Assembly (NCBI RefSeq): GCF_000801955.1
Contig: NZ_JSZO01000002.1
Span: 124,001-188,000, forward strand
Direction of reading: 5' to 3'
DNA from: Ralstonia sp. A12
GTDB taxonomy: Bacteria; Pseudomonadota; Gammaproteobacteria; Burkholderiales; Burkholderiaceae
DNA: 64,000 nt
Shown: in pieces, positions 25,186 to 33,983 of the stretch
How positions within the stretch are numbered: position 1 is the first letter of the stretch
How the letters are laid out: the number at the start of each line of letters is the position of its first letter
Made by a program: the position numbers and the translations under genes
Notes under the pieces: model-generated
What the model was told of the DNA's origin: nothing
The model's input: only the letters and a program-made list of their open reading frames with translations
Database searches by the model: none

Positions 25186-26439
25186 ATGACAACAACGACA
25201 CTCGACTCCACCCTGCGCATCAATGGCGCGCGCCTGTGGGACACGCTCATGCAGCAGGCCAGCATCGGCGCCACGCCCAAGGGCGGCGTGCGCCGCCTGG
25301 CGCTGACCGATCTTGATCGCCAGGGCCGCGACTTCTTCGTTGCGCAGGCCGAAGCCGCGGGCTGCACCGTGCGCGTGGATGCCATCGGCAACCTTTTCGC
25401 GCGTCGCCCGGGGCGCAACAGCACGCTGCCGCCCGTAATGACTGGCAGCCATATCGACACGCAGCCCACCGGCGGCAAGTTCGATGGCAACTACGGTGTG
25501 TTCGCGGGCATCGAGGTGGTGCGCACGCTCAACGATGCGGGCATCGAAACCGAAGCACCCATCGAAGTGGCTGTGTGGACCAACGAAGAGGGCTCGCGCT
25601 TCGTGCCGGTGATGATGGGCTCGGGCGCTTTCATCGGCGAGTTCGAGTTGGAAGCCGTACTGGCCGCGCAGGACCGCGATGGCGTAGCCGTGGGCGAAGC
25701 GCTGCGCAGCATCGGCTATGCAGGCACCGAGGCCGTTGGTGGCCGGCAGGTCGGCGCGTACTTCGAGGCACATATCGAACAAGGGCCAGTGCTGGAGGCG
25801 CACGCGACCACCATCGGCGTGGTGACGGGCGCGCTCGGCCAGCGCTGGTACGACGTGGTCTTCACCGGCATGGAGGCGCACGCCGGGCCCACGCCCATGG
25901 AGTTGCGCCGCGATGCGCTGCTGCCCGCCGCGGAGCTGGTCGGCATTGCCAACCGCATCGCGCTGGAGCGCCCGCCGCATGCGCGCGCCACGGTGGGCTG
26001 CCTGAGCGTGCACCCCGATTCGCGCAACGTGATTCCGGGTGGCGTGTCGATGACGATCGACCTGCGTGCAGCGGACGACGCGGTGCTCTCCGACATGGAT
26101 GCTGAACTGCACGCCGCCGTGGCCGAGCTGCGCACGCGCAGCGGCATCGACATCGCACTGCGTCAGGTCGTCTACTTCCCGCCGCAGCCGTTTGACGCGA
26201 CGCTGGTGAATGCGGTGCGCAACGGCGCGCGGCAGCTTGGGTTGTCGGAGATGGATGTGATCAGCGGCGCCGGCCACGACGCCGTCTACCTCGCCCGCGT
26301 GGCGCCCACTGCGATGATCTTCGTGCCATGCAAGGACGGCATCAGCCATAACGAGATCGAAGACGCCCGCCCCGAACATCTGGAAGCCGGCTGCAACGTG
26401 CTGCTGCACGCCATGCTGCAAGCTGCTGGCCGCTCATAA
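25186..26439 (+). CDS. Zn-dependent M20-family amidohydrolase (N-carbamoyl-amino-acid / allantoate amidohydrolase-like)
   Basis: A 417-residue enzyme of the hydantoinase/carbamoylase branch of M20 peptidases. Metal-ligand motifs appear in order: GSHIDTQPTGGKFDG (His, Asp), TNEEGSRF (Glu pair), YFEAHIEQGPVLE (His) and ISGAGHDAVYLA (His); the lid/dimer domain contains GMEAHAGPTPMELRRDAL. Family members cleave N-carbamoyl-L-amino acids, allantoate, ureidoglycolate or beta-ureidopropionate, releasing CO2 and ammonia. It lies 12 nt after livF and 13 nt before the M81 gene, so it shares their operon. The exact substrate cannot be assigned by eye. Confidence 0.92.
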   Translation: MTTTTLDSTLRINGARLWDTLMQQASIGATPKGGVRRLALTDLDRQGRDFFVAQAEAAGCTVRVDAIGNLFARRPGRNSTLPPVMTGSHIDTQPTGGKFDGNYGVFAGIEVVRTLNDAGIETEAPIEVAVWTNEEGSRFVPVMMGSGAFIGEFELEAVLAAQDRDGVAVGEALRSIGYAGTEAVGGRQVGAYFEAHIEQGPVLEAHATTIGVVTGALGQRWYDVVFTGMEAHAGPTPMELRRDALLPAAELVGIANRIALERPPHARATVGCLSVHPDSRNVIPGGVSMTIDLRAADDAVLSDMDAELHAAVAELRTRSGIDIALRQVVYFPPQPFDATLVNAVRNGARQLGLSEMDVISGAGHDAVYLARVAPTAMIFVPCKDGISHNEIEDARPEHLEAGCNVLLHAMLQAAGRS

Positions 26440-26452
26440 CCGACACACGCCC

Positions 26453-27931
26453 ATGCGCATCCTGATCGCCCGCTTCAATCACGAGACCAACACGTTCTCG
26501 CCGGTGCCGACGCCGCTGGCTTCGTTTCATCCGCACTACGGTGCCGATGCTTACCGCGCCGCCAAGGGCACGCGCACGGCAGCGGGCGCGTTCATCGACT
26601 TGGCTGAAGCGGCAGGCGCGGAAATCGTCGTGCCTGTCATCGCCGGGGCCAACCCGAGCGGGCGCGTGGCTGCCGACGCGTACACCAGGCTGTGCGATGC
26701 CATCGTTGCGGCCGCGCCGGGGTGCGATGCACTGATGCTCGACCTGCACGGCGCGATGGTCGCCGAGAACAGCGATGACGGCGAAGGCGACCTGCTCGAA
26801 CGCCTGCGCGCGGTGGCGCCCAACGTGCCGATTACCGTCGCGCTGGACCTGCACGGCAACCTCACGCAGAAGTTCATCGACCTCGCAGATATTGCGGTGA
26901 CCTTCAAGACCTATCCGCACGTCGACATGTACGAAACCGGTGAGCATGCAGGCCGTCTGCTGTTCGACAAACTTGCCGGCCGCGCGAACCCCGTTCTCAC
27001 GTGGCGCCGCTTGCCGATGGTCACGCACACGCTGCGCAGCCGCACCGACGAAGGCGCGATGCATCGCGCCGTGGCGCTGGCCAGGCAAGCGGAGCAGGAC
27101 GGCATGTTGGCCGTGTCGATCCTCGCGGGGTTTGGGTTGGCGGACATTGCCGCGCCGTGCCTGTCCATCGTGGTGGTTGGCAATGGCGATGCGCAAGCCG
27201 CTGACGCCGCAGCCCAGCGTATTGCCGATGCTATCTGGGCTGACCGCGAAGGCTTCGTCTACCGCTCCGAGCCGCTGACTGAATCGATCGCACGCGCAGC
27301 CAAGTTGGCAGACGCTCCAGGCAACGGCCCCGTGCTGCTGCTCGACCACGGCGACAACTGCATGTCCGGCGGCACGTGCGACGACATGCACGTCCTGCAT
27401 GAAGCGTTGAAGCAAGGTTTGAGCGGCATTGCCGTCGGGCCCGTGTGCGACCCGGAAGCCGTCGCCGCGATGATCGATGCAGGTGTGGGTGCCACTGTCA
27501 CACTGCCCGTGGGCGACAAGGTGCCGCTCACGCAGTTGGGCGTGTACCCGGTGCCACGCGCGTTGACGGGCAAGGTCGCCGCTATCAGCGATGGTGAATA
27601 CGTCATTACCGGGCCGACCTACACCGGTCAGCGCATCCGCATGGGGCGTACGGCGTTGCTCGACATCGGCGCGGCGCAGGTGGTCGTCACCGAGACGCCG
27701 CAGGAGCATTGGGACCTTGGCATCTTCACGCACATCGGCGTGGACCCGCATGCTGCGCGGTTTCTGCTGCTGAAGTCGCGCATGTATTGCCGGCCCGTAT
27801 TCGTGCCGATCGCCAAAGCTGTAGTGGAGTGCGACGGCGGCGGCGTGACCAGTTCCGACTACGCGCGCTTTCCGTTTGCGAAGGTGCAGCGGCCCGTGTT
27901 TCCGCTCGACGCGGAAGCGGTGGCCGCCTGA
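26453..27931 (+). CDS. M81-family metallopeptidase (MlrC-like)
   Basis: A 492-residue protein. It opens RILIARFNHETNTFSP, the conserved M81 start. Two DLHG motifs (97-100 DLHGAM, 132-135 DLHGN) and YPHVD (His156, 22 residues after His134) match the Asp-X-His plus distal His zinc site described for MlrC, and LDHGDNCMSGG opens the C-terminal domain. MlrC in sphingomonads cleaves linear microcystin products. Most M81 proteins, like this one, sit in unrelated catabolic operons and have unknown substrates. It ends 3 nt before the convergent LacI stop. A second hydrolytic step after the M20 enzyme is inferred. Confidence 0.9.
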   Translation: MRILIARFNHETNTFSPVPTPLASFHPHYGADAYRAAKGTRTAAGAFIDLAEAAGAEIVVPVIAGANPSGRVAADAYTRLCDAIVAAAPGCDALMLDLHGAMVAENSDDGEGDLLERLRAVAPNVPITVALDLHGNLTQKFIDLADIAVTFKTYPHVDMYETGEHAGRLLFDKLAGRANPVLTWRRLPMVTHTLRSRTDEGAMHRAVALARQAEQDGMLAVSILAGFGLADIAAPCLSIVVVGNGDAQAADAAAQRIADAIWADREGFVYRSEPLTESIARAAKLADAPGNGPVLLLDHGDNCMSGGTCDDMHVLHEALKQGLSGIAVGPVCDPEAVAAMIDAGVGATVTLPVGDKVPLTQLGVYPVPRALTGKVAAISDGEYVITGPTYTGQRIRMGRTALLDIGAAQVVVTETPQEHWDLGIFTHIGVDPHAARFLLLKSRMYCRPVFVPIAKAVVECDGGGVTSSDYARFPFAKVQRPVFPLDAEAVAA

Positions 27932-27934
27932 GCG

Positions 27935-28987
27935 CTATGCGCTGTCGCGCTCCACGAGCGTGAAGCCGACGTCGACCGTGCGGCGCTCTTCGTCACCGTG
28001 CTCGATGCGGTCGATCAACAGCGATGCGGCCAGCTTGCCGATGCCCGTGCCGTCGATGCGGATGGTGGTGAGCGCGGGCGTGGTGTCCTTGGCGAAGACC
28101 TGATCGCCGTAGCCGACCACGCGCAGTTGCTGGGGCACCACAATGCCGCGATGCTCAGCTTCCATCAGCACGCCGAGCGCGAGGATGTCGGCACCGCAGA
28201 AGATCGCGTCGGTGTCCGGATGCTGTGCGAGCAATGCACCCAGCGCGCGTCGGCCGTCGCCCAGGTTGGCGGGGGATTCGGCGGCGATGACGGGAATCGC
28301 TTCCTCTGAACCGAATGCTTTCACGAAGGCTTGCGCGCGCGCCTGTGCGCGGCGGTCGCTCGGCGTGATGACGGCAGGGCGCTTCGCGCCACGCTGCTTC
28401 AGATAACGCGCCGCCGCCTGCCCCACCTTCTGGTGCGAGAAGCCGACCAGCATATCCAGCGGGTTGCGCGTGATGTCCCACGTTTCCACCACCGGCACAC
28501 CGGCGGCCTGCAATTTCTGTCGCACGCTGGCCGAGTGCACCACGCCGGTCAGCACGATGCCCGCCGGGCGCCGCCCGACGATGGCATCGAGCAGCGCATC
28601 TTCACGCGATTCGTCATAGCCGCTCTGGCCGATCAGCAGTTGATAGCCCGCTGCCGCCAGCTCGGTGGTGAGCGCGGCCACGGTTTCCTGGAACACGCTG
28701 CCCGCAATGGTGGGGATGAGCGCGACGATCAACCGGCTGCGGTTGGACGCCAACGATCCCGCCACCAAATCCGGCGTGTAACCAGTCTGCCGCACCGCTT
28801 CGCGCACGCGTTCCAGCGTGTCGCTCGACACCAGCTCCGGCGTATTCAACGCGCGTGAGACTGTCACCTTGGTCACGCCCACCAGCTTGGCGAGATCGCT
28901 CAATGTGACGCGCCCAGTGCTTTTGCGCGCACGGCGTGCGGTGGCGGGCGCGGTTTCTGCGAGAGACACGGTGGTGGACTTGGTCAC
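27935..28987 (-). CDS. LacI-family regulator of the aldarate-type operon
   Basis: A 350-residue LacI/GalR protein. The headpiece reads VTLSDLAKLVGVTKVTVSRALNTPELVSSDTLERV and the hinge LVAGSLASNRSR. The effector domain includes VFQETVAALTTELAAAGYQLLIGQSGYD and DAIFCGADILALGVLMEA, typical of the GntR (gluconate) branch. I chose the GTG at 28987 (VTKSTT); a TTG at 29026 is the only longer option and neither has a clear ribosome site. It is divergent from the UxaA operon, and the ATGTTACCGGT-type dyads between them match the known GntR operator pattern. Confidence 0.9.
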   Translation of the reverse strand: MTKSTTVSLAETAPATARRARKSTGRVTLSDLAKLVGVTKVTVSRALNTPELVSSDTLERVREAVRQTGYTPDLVAGSLASNRSRLIVALIPTIAGSVFQETVAALTTELAAAGYQLLIGQSGYDESREDALLDAIVGRRPAGIVLTGVVHSASVRQKLQAAGVPVVETWDITRNPLDMLVGFSHQKVGQAAARYLKQRGAKRPAVITPSDRRAQARAQAFVKAFGSEEAIPVIAAESPANLGDGRRALGALLAQHPDTDAIFCGADILALGVLMEAEHRGIVVPQQLRVVGYGDQVFAKDTTPALTTIRIDGTGIGKLAASLLIDRIEHGDEERRTVDVGFTLVERDSA

Positions 28988-29056
28988 GAGTGATCTGGGA
29001 GCGTCTAGGGAAAGAAGGGCTAGCAATTATCGCAAAACCCGACTACGATTGCGCCA

Positions 29057-29083
29057 ATGTTACCGGTTACATAAACCGGTAAC
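29057..29083. promoter_or_regulatory. Paired GntR-type LacI operators
   Basis: GTTACCGGTT (29059-29068) and AACCGGTAAC (29074-29083) are exact inverted repeats 5 nt apart. Each half is part of an ATGTTACCGGTWACAT-like dyad, the operator pattern established for the gluconate repressor GntR and its relatives. The site lies between the LacI gene and the dehydratase start at 29141, where it would repress transcription of the operon. Confidence 0.75.
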
Positions 29084-29140
29084 ATGAAAACCCCACTATC
29101 GACGACGGCTGCACAAGAAGACAGCCCGGAGGAGCAAAGG

Positions 29141-30688
29141 ATGTTGCAGGCAAATGCTGCCTACGCTGGCCCGCTGATTCAGCTAAACGCGGCAGACAAC
29201 GTGCTGATCGCCCGCGAAGCGCTGTCGCTCGGGCAATCGGTGTCCGTGGGCGGTGTGACCGTGCGCCTGCGCGCGCAGGTGCCGGCCGGCCACAAGATCG
29301 CCGCACGCCGCATCGCGCAGGGCGAGGCCATCCGCAAGTACGACACCATCATCGGCTGCGCCGCGCGTGATATCGAAGCGGGCGAGCACGTCCACACGCA
29401 CAACGTTGAGCTGATCGACTACGCACGCGACCCTGGTTTCGGCCTCGATGTGCGTCCGGTGGACTACCTCCCCGAAGCTAAGCGCGCCACCTTCCACGGC
29501 ATCGTCCGGCCGGATGGGCGCGTGGCCACGCGCAACTTCATCGGCATTCTGGCGTCGGTCAACTGCTCGTCCACCGTCATCAAGAACATTGCGGCGTGGT
29601 TCACGCCGGAGCGCCTTGCGCCGTTCCCCAATGTGGATGGCGTGGTGGCGTTTGCGCAGACGAGCGGCTGCGGGATGTCGTCGCCGTCGGAACACTTTGA
29701 TGTGCTGCGACGCACGCTGGCCGGCTATGCGCGGCATCCGAACCTGGCGGGCGTGCTGGTCGTGGGCCTGGGCTGCGAGCGCAACCAGGTGGCCGACCTG
29801 ATGGCCAGCCAGGGGCTCGAGACCGGCAAGCTGATGCACACGCTGGTGATGCAAGACACCGGTGGCACGCGCGCCACCATCGAAGCGGGCATTACCGCCA
29901 TCCAGAAGATGCTGCCGGCGGCCAACGACATCGTGCGCCGCCCGGTGTCGGCCAGCCATATCAAGATCGGGCTGGAATGCGGTGGGTCGGATGGTTTCTC
30001 GGGCATCACCGCCAATCCGGCACTGGGTGCGGCAATGGACTTGCTGGTGCGCCACGGCGGCACGGCGATCCTGTCGGAAACGCCGGAGATTCATGGCGTG
30101 GAAACCATGCTCACGCGCCGTGCGGTTTCGCCGGAAGTCGGCCAGAAGCTGCTCGACCGCCTCGCCTGGTGGGAGAACTACACGCGCGGTCATAACGGCC
30201 AGTTCAACGGCGTGGTCGGCCCCGGCAACCAGCAGGGCGGCCTCGCCAACATCTTCGAAAAGTCACTCGGCTCGGCCATGAAGGGCGGCACCACGCCGCT
30301 GCAGGCCGTGTACGAATACGCGGAGCCCATCGACCGCGCCGGCTTTGTCTTCATGGATTCGCCGGGCTACGATCCGGTCGCCGTCACCGGCCAGATTGCC
30401 AGTGGCGCCAACCTGATCTGCTTCACCACGGGGCGCGGCTCGATGTTCGGCTCCAAGCCCGCACCCACCATCAAGCTCGCCAGCAACACGCCCATGTTCC
30501 GCCGGCTTGAGGAAGACATGGACATCAACTGCGGCCGCATTCTCGACGGCGAACGCTCGGTGGAAGAGATGGGCCAGGACATCTTCGAGCACATCCTGCG
30601 CACCGCCTCGGGCGAGCGCACCAAGAGCGAACTGCTCGGCCTGGGCGACCACGAGTTTGTGCCTTGGCACATGGGCATCGTGAGTTAG
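29141..30688 (+). CDS. UxaA-family altronate/galactarate-type dehydratase
   Basis: A 515-residue protein. An N-terminal SAF domain (about 1-90, with VRLRAQVPAGHKIAARRIAQGEAI) is followed by the UxaA/GarD catalytic domain with TRNFIGILASVNCSSTV, FAQTSGCGMSS, LECGGSDGFSGITANPALG, and NQQGGLANIFEKSLGS. These enzymes use Fe to dehydrate altronate, galactarate or related sugar acids to 2-keto-3-deoxy acids. I chose the ATG at 29141 (MLQANAAY) because GGAGGAG lies just upstream, and because a start at 29084 would abut the operator. It is the first gene of a five-gene run. Substrate specificity is open. Confidence 0.88.
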   Translation: MLQANAAYAGPLIQLNAADNVLIAREALSLGQSVSVGGVTVRLRAQVPAGHKIAARRIAQGEAIRKYDTIIGCAARDIEAGEHVHTHNVELIDYARDPGFGLDVRPVDYLPEAKRATFHGIVRPDGRVATRNFIGILASVNCSSTVIKNIAAWFTPERLAPFPNVDGVVAFAQTSGCGMSSPSEHFDVLRRTLAGYARHPNLAGVLVVGLGCERNQVADLMASQGLETGKLMHTLVMQDTGGTRATIEAGITAIQKMLPAANDIVRRPVSASHIKIGLECGGSDGFSGITANPALGAAMDLLVRHGGTAILSETPEIHGVETMLTRRAVSPEVGQKLLDRLAWWENYTRGHNGQFNGVVGPGNQQGGLANIFEKSLGSAMKGGTTPLQAVYEYAEPIDRAGFVFMDSPGYDPVAVTGQIASGANLICFTTGRGSMFGSKPAPTIKLASNTPMFRRLEEDMDINCGRILDGERSVEEMGQDIFEHILRTASGERTKSELLGLGDHEFVPWHMGIVS

Positions 30689-30740
30689 CGCCTCGACTCG
30701 AAGGCACGCATCACCTATTACAAAACAGGAGACCAACACC

Positions 30741-32081
30741 ATGCAGGACACACCACAGGGCGGCCAGCGCTCGAAAGTGCGCTGGGCCGTTGCCGGCCTC
30801 ATGTGGGCGGCGATTGCCATCAACTACATCGACCGCACCGTGCTCTCGGCCGCCGCGCCGCATATCCAGAAGGAATTCCACCTGAGCGCGGTGGAAATGG
30901 GCGTCGTCATGTCGGCGTTCTTCTGGTCGTATGCGCTGCTGCAGTTGCCGGCCGGCATTCTGGCCGATCGCTTCGGGCAGAAGAAGGTGCTCGGGTTTGC
31001 GGTGCTGTGGTGGTCGCTTGCAACGGCCATCACAGGCTTGGCCACCGGCTTCAAGTCGCTGGTGGGCCTGCGTGTGGCGTTGGGCATTGGTGAAGCGGGT
31101 GCCTACCCGAGCAGCGCGGGCATCACCGGGCGCTGGTTCCCCAAGCAGGAACGCGCGACGGTGGCGGCCATTTTCGACAGCGGCTCGAAGCTCGGCAGCG
31201 CGGTCGCCTTGCCGCTCATCGCCTGGCTGTTGGTGATGTTCGATTGGAAGATCACCTTTGCGGTAACGGGCGCGCTGGGCATTGTGTGGAGCGTGGTGTG
31301 GTGGGCGGTGTTCAAGGAAACGCCCGCCGAGCACAAGGGCGTGAACGCTGCCGAGCTGGCACATATCGAGCGCGGCTTGCCGCCCGCACGTAGCAAGGAT
31401 GCCCCCAAGGTGCCTTGGACGAAGCTCCTCACGCACCGGAACATCTGGGCGATGTGCATCGGCTTCTTCATGATCAACTACAACTCGTACTTCTTCATCA
31501 CGTGGCTGCCGACGTACCTCGTCAAGGAGCGCGGCATGGGCCTGATGGAGATGGGCTTCGTGGCGTCGTTGCCGCTGTTCCTGTCGATGTTCGTGGAGGT
31601 GTTCGCGGGCTGGGCATCGGATCGCGTGTATGCGTCGGGCAAGCTCTCGCTCACGGCCACGCGCAAGCTGTTTCTGATCATCGGGCTGGTGATGGCGTCG
31701 AGCATCGGGCTGGCGGCGTTTGCGCAGTCGGCGGTGGTGGCCGTCATCCTGTTGTGCATCGCCAAGTCGGGGATGACGGTGGCCGCATCGCAGGTGTGGG
31801 CGCTGCCGGCAGACGTGGCGCCGGGCAACACGGTGTCGATGGTGGCTGGCTTGCAGAACAGCGTGTCGAACATGGGCGGCGTGGTCGGCCCGATCGTCAC
31901 CGGTGCCATCGTTGGTGCGACGGGCTCATTCATTCCGGCGCTGGTGTTCTCCGCCGTGCTGATCGGCCTGGCCATCCTCAATTACCTCTTCCTGCTCGGC
32001 AAGGTGGAACCCATCACCTTCGAGCCCACTTCCGCAACCGTGAATTCGCATGAGCAACACAATGCAAACGCCCGCGCCTAA
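30741..32081 (+). CDS. MFS transporter, anion:cation symporter (ACS) family
   Basis: A 446-residue transporter with 12 helices. Motifs are [20 protein letters not shown] (TM1, YxDR), the loop [15 protein letters not shown] (MFS signature) and [23 protein letters not shown], characteristic of the ACS family (ExuT, GudP, DgoT, GarP) that imports hexuronates, aldarates and galactonate with protons. It follows the dehydratase by 52 nt and probably imports the pathway's sugar acid. The AGGAG ribosome site is a few nt upstream of its start. The 3' end overlaps the aldolase start by 32 nt. Confidence 0.92.
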   Translation: MQDTPQGGQRSKVRWAVAGLMWAAIAINYIDRTVLSAAAPHIQKEFHLSAVEMGVVMSAFFWSYALLQLPAGILADRFGQKKVLGFAVLWWSLATAITGLATGFKSLVGLRVALGIGEAGAYPSSAGITGRWFPKQERATVAAIFDSGSKLGSAVALPLIAWLLVMFDWKITFAVTGALGIVWSVVWWAVFKETPAEHKGVNAAELAHIERGLPPARSKDAPKVPWTKLLTHRNIWAMCIGFFMINYNSYFFITWLPTYLVKERGMGLMEMGFVASLPLFLSMFVEVFAGWASDRVYASGKLSLTATRKLFLIIGLVMASSIGLAAFAQSAVVAVILLCIAKSGMTVAASQVWALPADVAPGNTVSMVAGLQNSVSNMGGVVGPIVTGAIVGATGSFIPALVFSAVLIGLAILNYLFLLGKVEPITFEPTSATVNSHEQHNANARA

Positions 32082-32865
32082 CCGTTTCAAGGCCGCGCTG
32101 GCCGCCAACCAACGTCAGATCGGCTTCTGGCTGGCGATGAGCGATCCGTACCTGGCCGAAGTGAGCGCCACTGCCGGCTTCGACTGGCTGCTGATCGACA
32201 GCGAGCACGCCCCCAACGATGTGCGTACGATCCTCGCGCAACTGCAGGCCGTAGCGCCATACCGCGCCGAGCCCATCGTGCGGCCGTACAACGGCGATCC
32301 GTCGCTCATCAAGCGCTTGCTCGATATCGGCGCGCGCACGCTGCTGGTACCGATGGTCGACACGGCCGAGCAAGCGCATGAACTCGTGCGTGCGATGCGC
32401 TATCCCCCTTACGGCATTCGCGGCGTGGGCAGCGCGGTGGGCCGCGCATCGCGCTGGAGCGCTCGTACCGACTACCTGCAAGTGGCCGATGACGAAGCGT
32501 GCTTGCTGGTGCAGGCCGAAACCGTGACCGCGCTGCAGAACCTCGAGGCCATCTGCGCCGTGGATGGCGTGGACGGTGTGTTCATCGGCCCGGCGGATCT
32601 GGCGGCATCGATGGGCCATCGCGGCAATGCGAATCACCCGGAGGTGCAGGCCGCCATCGACAACGCCATCCGCACCATCATCGCGTCGGGCAAGGCCGCA
32701 GGCACGTTGACCTCCGACCCCGCGCTCGCACGCCACTACCTGGAACTGGGCTGCACGTTTGTGGCCACCGGCGTCGACATCCTGATGTTCGCCAACGGCG
32801 CCCGCAAGCTCGCGCGTGAATTCCTGGCGCCGCCGCCGGCAGGCGCTGTCGCTTCTCTCCTCTGA
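32050..32865 (+). CDS. HpcH/HpaI-family aldolase (2-dehydro-3-deoxy-aldarate aldolase-like)
   Basis: A 271-residue TIM-barrel class II aldolase. It contains [86 protein letters not shown], and [14 protein letters not shown], giving the Arg, Glu and Asp metal and catalytic positions of HpaI/GarL. These enzymes split 2-keto-3-deoxy acids to pyruvate and an aldehyde; GarL gives tartronate semialdehyde. The start at 32050 overlaps the MFS gene; a second ATG at 32062 is an alternative. It would act after the UxaA dehydratase. Confidence 0.9.
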   Translation: MSNTMQTPAPNRFKAALAANQRQIGFWLAMSDPYLAEVSATAGFDWLLIDSEHAPNDVRTILAQLQAVAPYRAEPIVRPYNGDPSLIKRLLDIGARTLLVPMVDTAEQAHELVRAMRYPPYGIRGVGSAVGRASRWSARTDYLQVADDEACLLVQAETVTALQNLEAICAVDGVDGVFIGPADLAASMGHRGNANHPEVQAAIDNAIRTIIASGKAAGTLTSDPALARHYLELGCTFVATGVDILMFANGARKLAREFLAPPPAGAVASLL

Positions 32866-32878
32866 TCCTGAACCTGAC

Positions 32879-33964
32879 ATGACTCGCAAGACTTACCGGA
32901 TCGCCGTGATCCCCGGCGATGGCATCGGCCGTGAAGTGATGCCCGAAGGCCTGCGCGTGCTCGAAGCCGCTGCGCGCCGCTTTGGCATCGACATCGAAAC
33001 CCAGCACATCGAATGGGCCGCCTGCGATTACTACCAGCAACACGGCCAGATGATGCCGGACGACTGGAAGCAGCAACTCCAAGGCATGGACGCCATCCTG
33101 TTCGGCGCCGTGGGCTGGCCGCAAACGGTGCCCGATCACGTCTCGCTATGGGGCTCGCTGCTCAAGTTCCGCCGCGAGTTCGACCAGTACATCAACCTGC
33201 GCCCGGTGCGCCTGTTTGAAGGCGTGCCGTGCCCGCTGGCCAACCGCAAACCGGGCGACATCGACTACTACGTCGTGCGCGAGAACACCGAGGGCGAGTA
33301 CACCTCGCTCGGCGGCATCATGTACGAAGGCACCGACCGCGAGATCGTGATCCAGGAGTCGGTCTACTCGCGTCGTGGTGCAGAACGCCTGCTGAAGTTC
33401 GCCTTTGACCTTGCGCAGAGCCGCGCCCGCAAGCACGTAACGCTGGCCACCAAGAGCAACGGCATCGCCATCAGCATGCCGTGGTGGGACAAGCGCGCTG
33501 ACGAAGTCGCGCAGCACTACCCCGACGTTACGCTCGACAAGCAGCACATCGACATCCTGACCGCGCGCTTCGTGCTGCAGCCGGGCCGTTTTGACGTGGT
33601 GGCCGCCACCAACCTGTTTGGCGACATTCTCTCGGACCTGGGCCCCGCCACCACCGGCACGATCGGCCTGGCGCCGTCAGCCAACCTGAACCCGGATCGC
33701 ACGTTCCCCTCGTTGTTCGAGCCGGTGCATGGCTCGGCGCCGGACATCTACGGCAAGAACATCGCCAACCCGATCGCGATGATCTGGTCCGCCGCGCTGA
33801 TGCTCGACTTCCTGACCGAAGGCCAGGGCGAAGGCCGCGCGGCGCACGACGCCATCGTCGCCGCCATCGAGGGCGTGCTCAAGGATGGCCCGCGCACGCC
33901 GGACCTGGGCGGCACCGCCAACACCACGCAGGTGGGCGAGGCGATTGCCGCGCGCCTGGGCTGA
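32879..33964 (+). CDS. ttuC: Tartrate dehydrogenase / D-malate-type decarboxylating dehydrogenase
   Basis: A 361-residue member of the isocitrate/isopropylmalate dehydrogenase family. It opens YRIAVIPGDGIGREVMPEGLRVLEAA and contains FGAVGWPQTVPDHVSLWGSLLKFRREFDQYINLRPVRLF, VRENTEGEYTSLGG, and FGDILSDLGPATTGTIGLAPSANLNPDRTFPSLFEPVHGSAPDIYGK. The VPDHVSLWG and NLRPVRLF texture is that of TtuC/DmlA, which oxidise tartrate or D-malate with NAD and Mn. It follows the aldolase by 13 nt. Its role in this pathway is unclear; oxidation of a two-carbon-branched or C4 hydroxy diacid is inferred. Confidence 0.9.
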   Translation: MTRKTYRIAVIPGDGIGREVMPEGLRVLEAAARRFGIDIETQHIEWAACDYYQQHGQMMPDDWKQQLQGMDAILFGAVGWPQTVPDHVSLWGSLLKFRREFDQYINLRPVRLFEGVPCPLANRKPGDIDYYVVRENTEGEYTSLGGIMYEGTDREIVIQESVYSRRGAERLLKFAFDLAQSRARKHVTLATKSNGIAISMPWWDKRADEVAQHYPDVTLDKQHIDILTARFVLQPGRFDVVAATNLFGDILSDLGPATTGTIGLAPSANLNPDRTFPSLFEPVHGSAPDIYGKNIANPIAMIWSAALMLDFLTEGQGEGRAAHDAIVAAIEGVLKDGPRTPDLGGTANTTQVGEAIAARLG

Positions 33965-33983
33965 TCGCATCAAGGAACTGACG

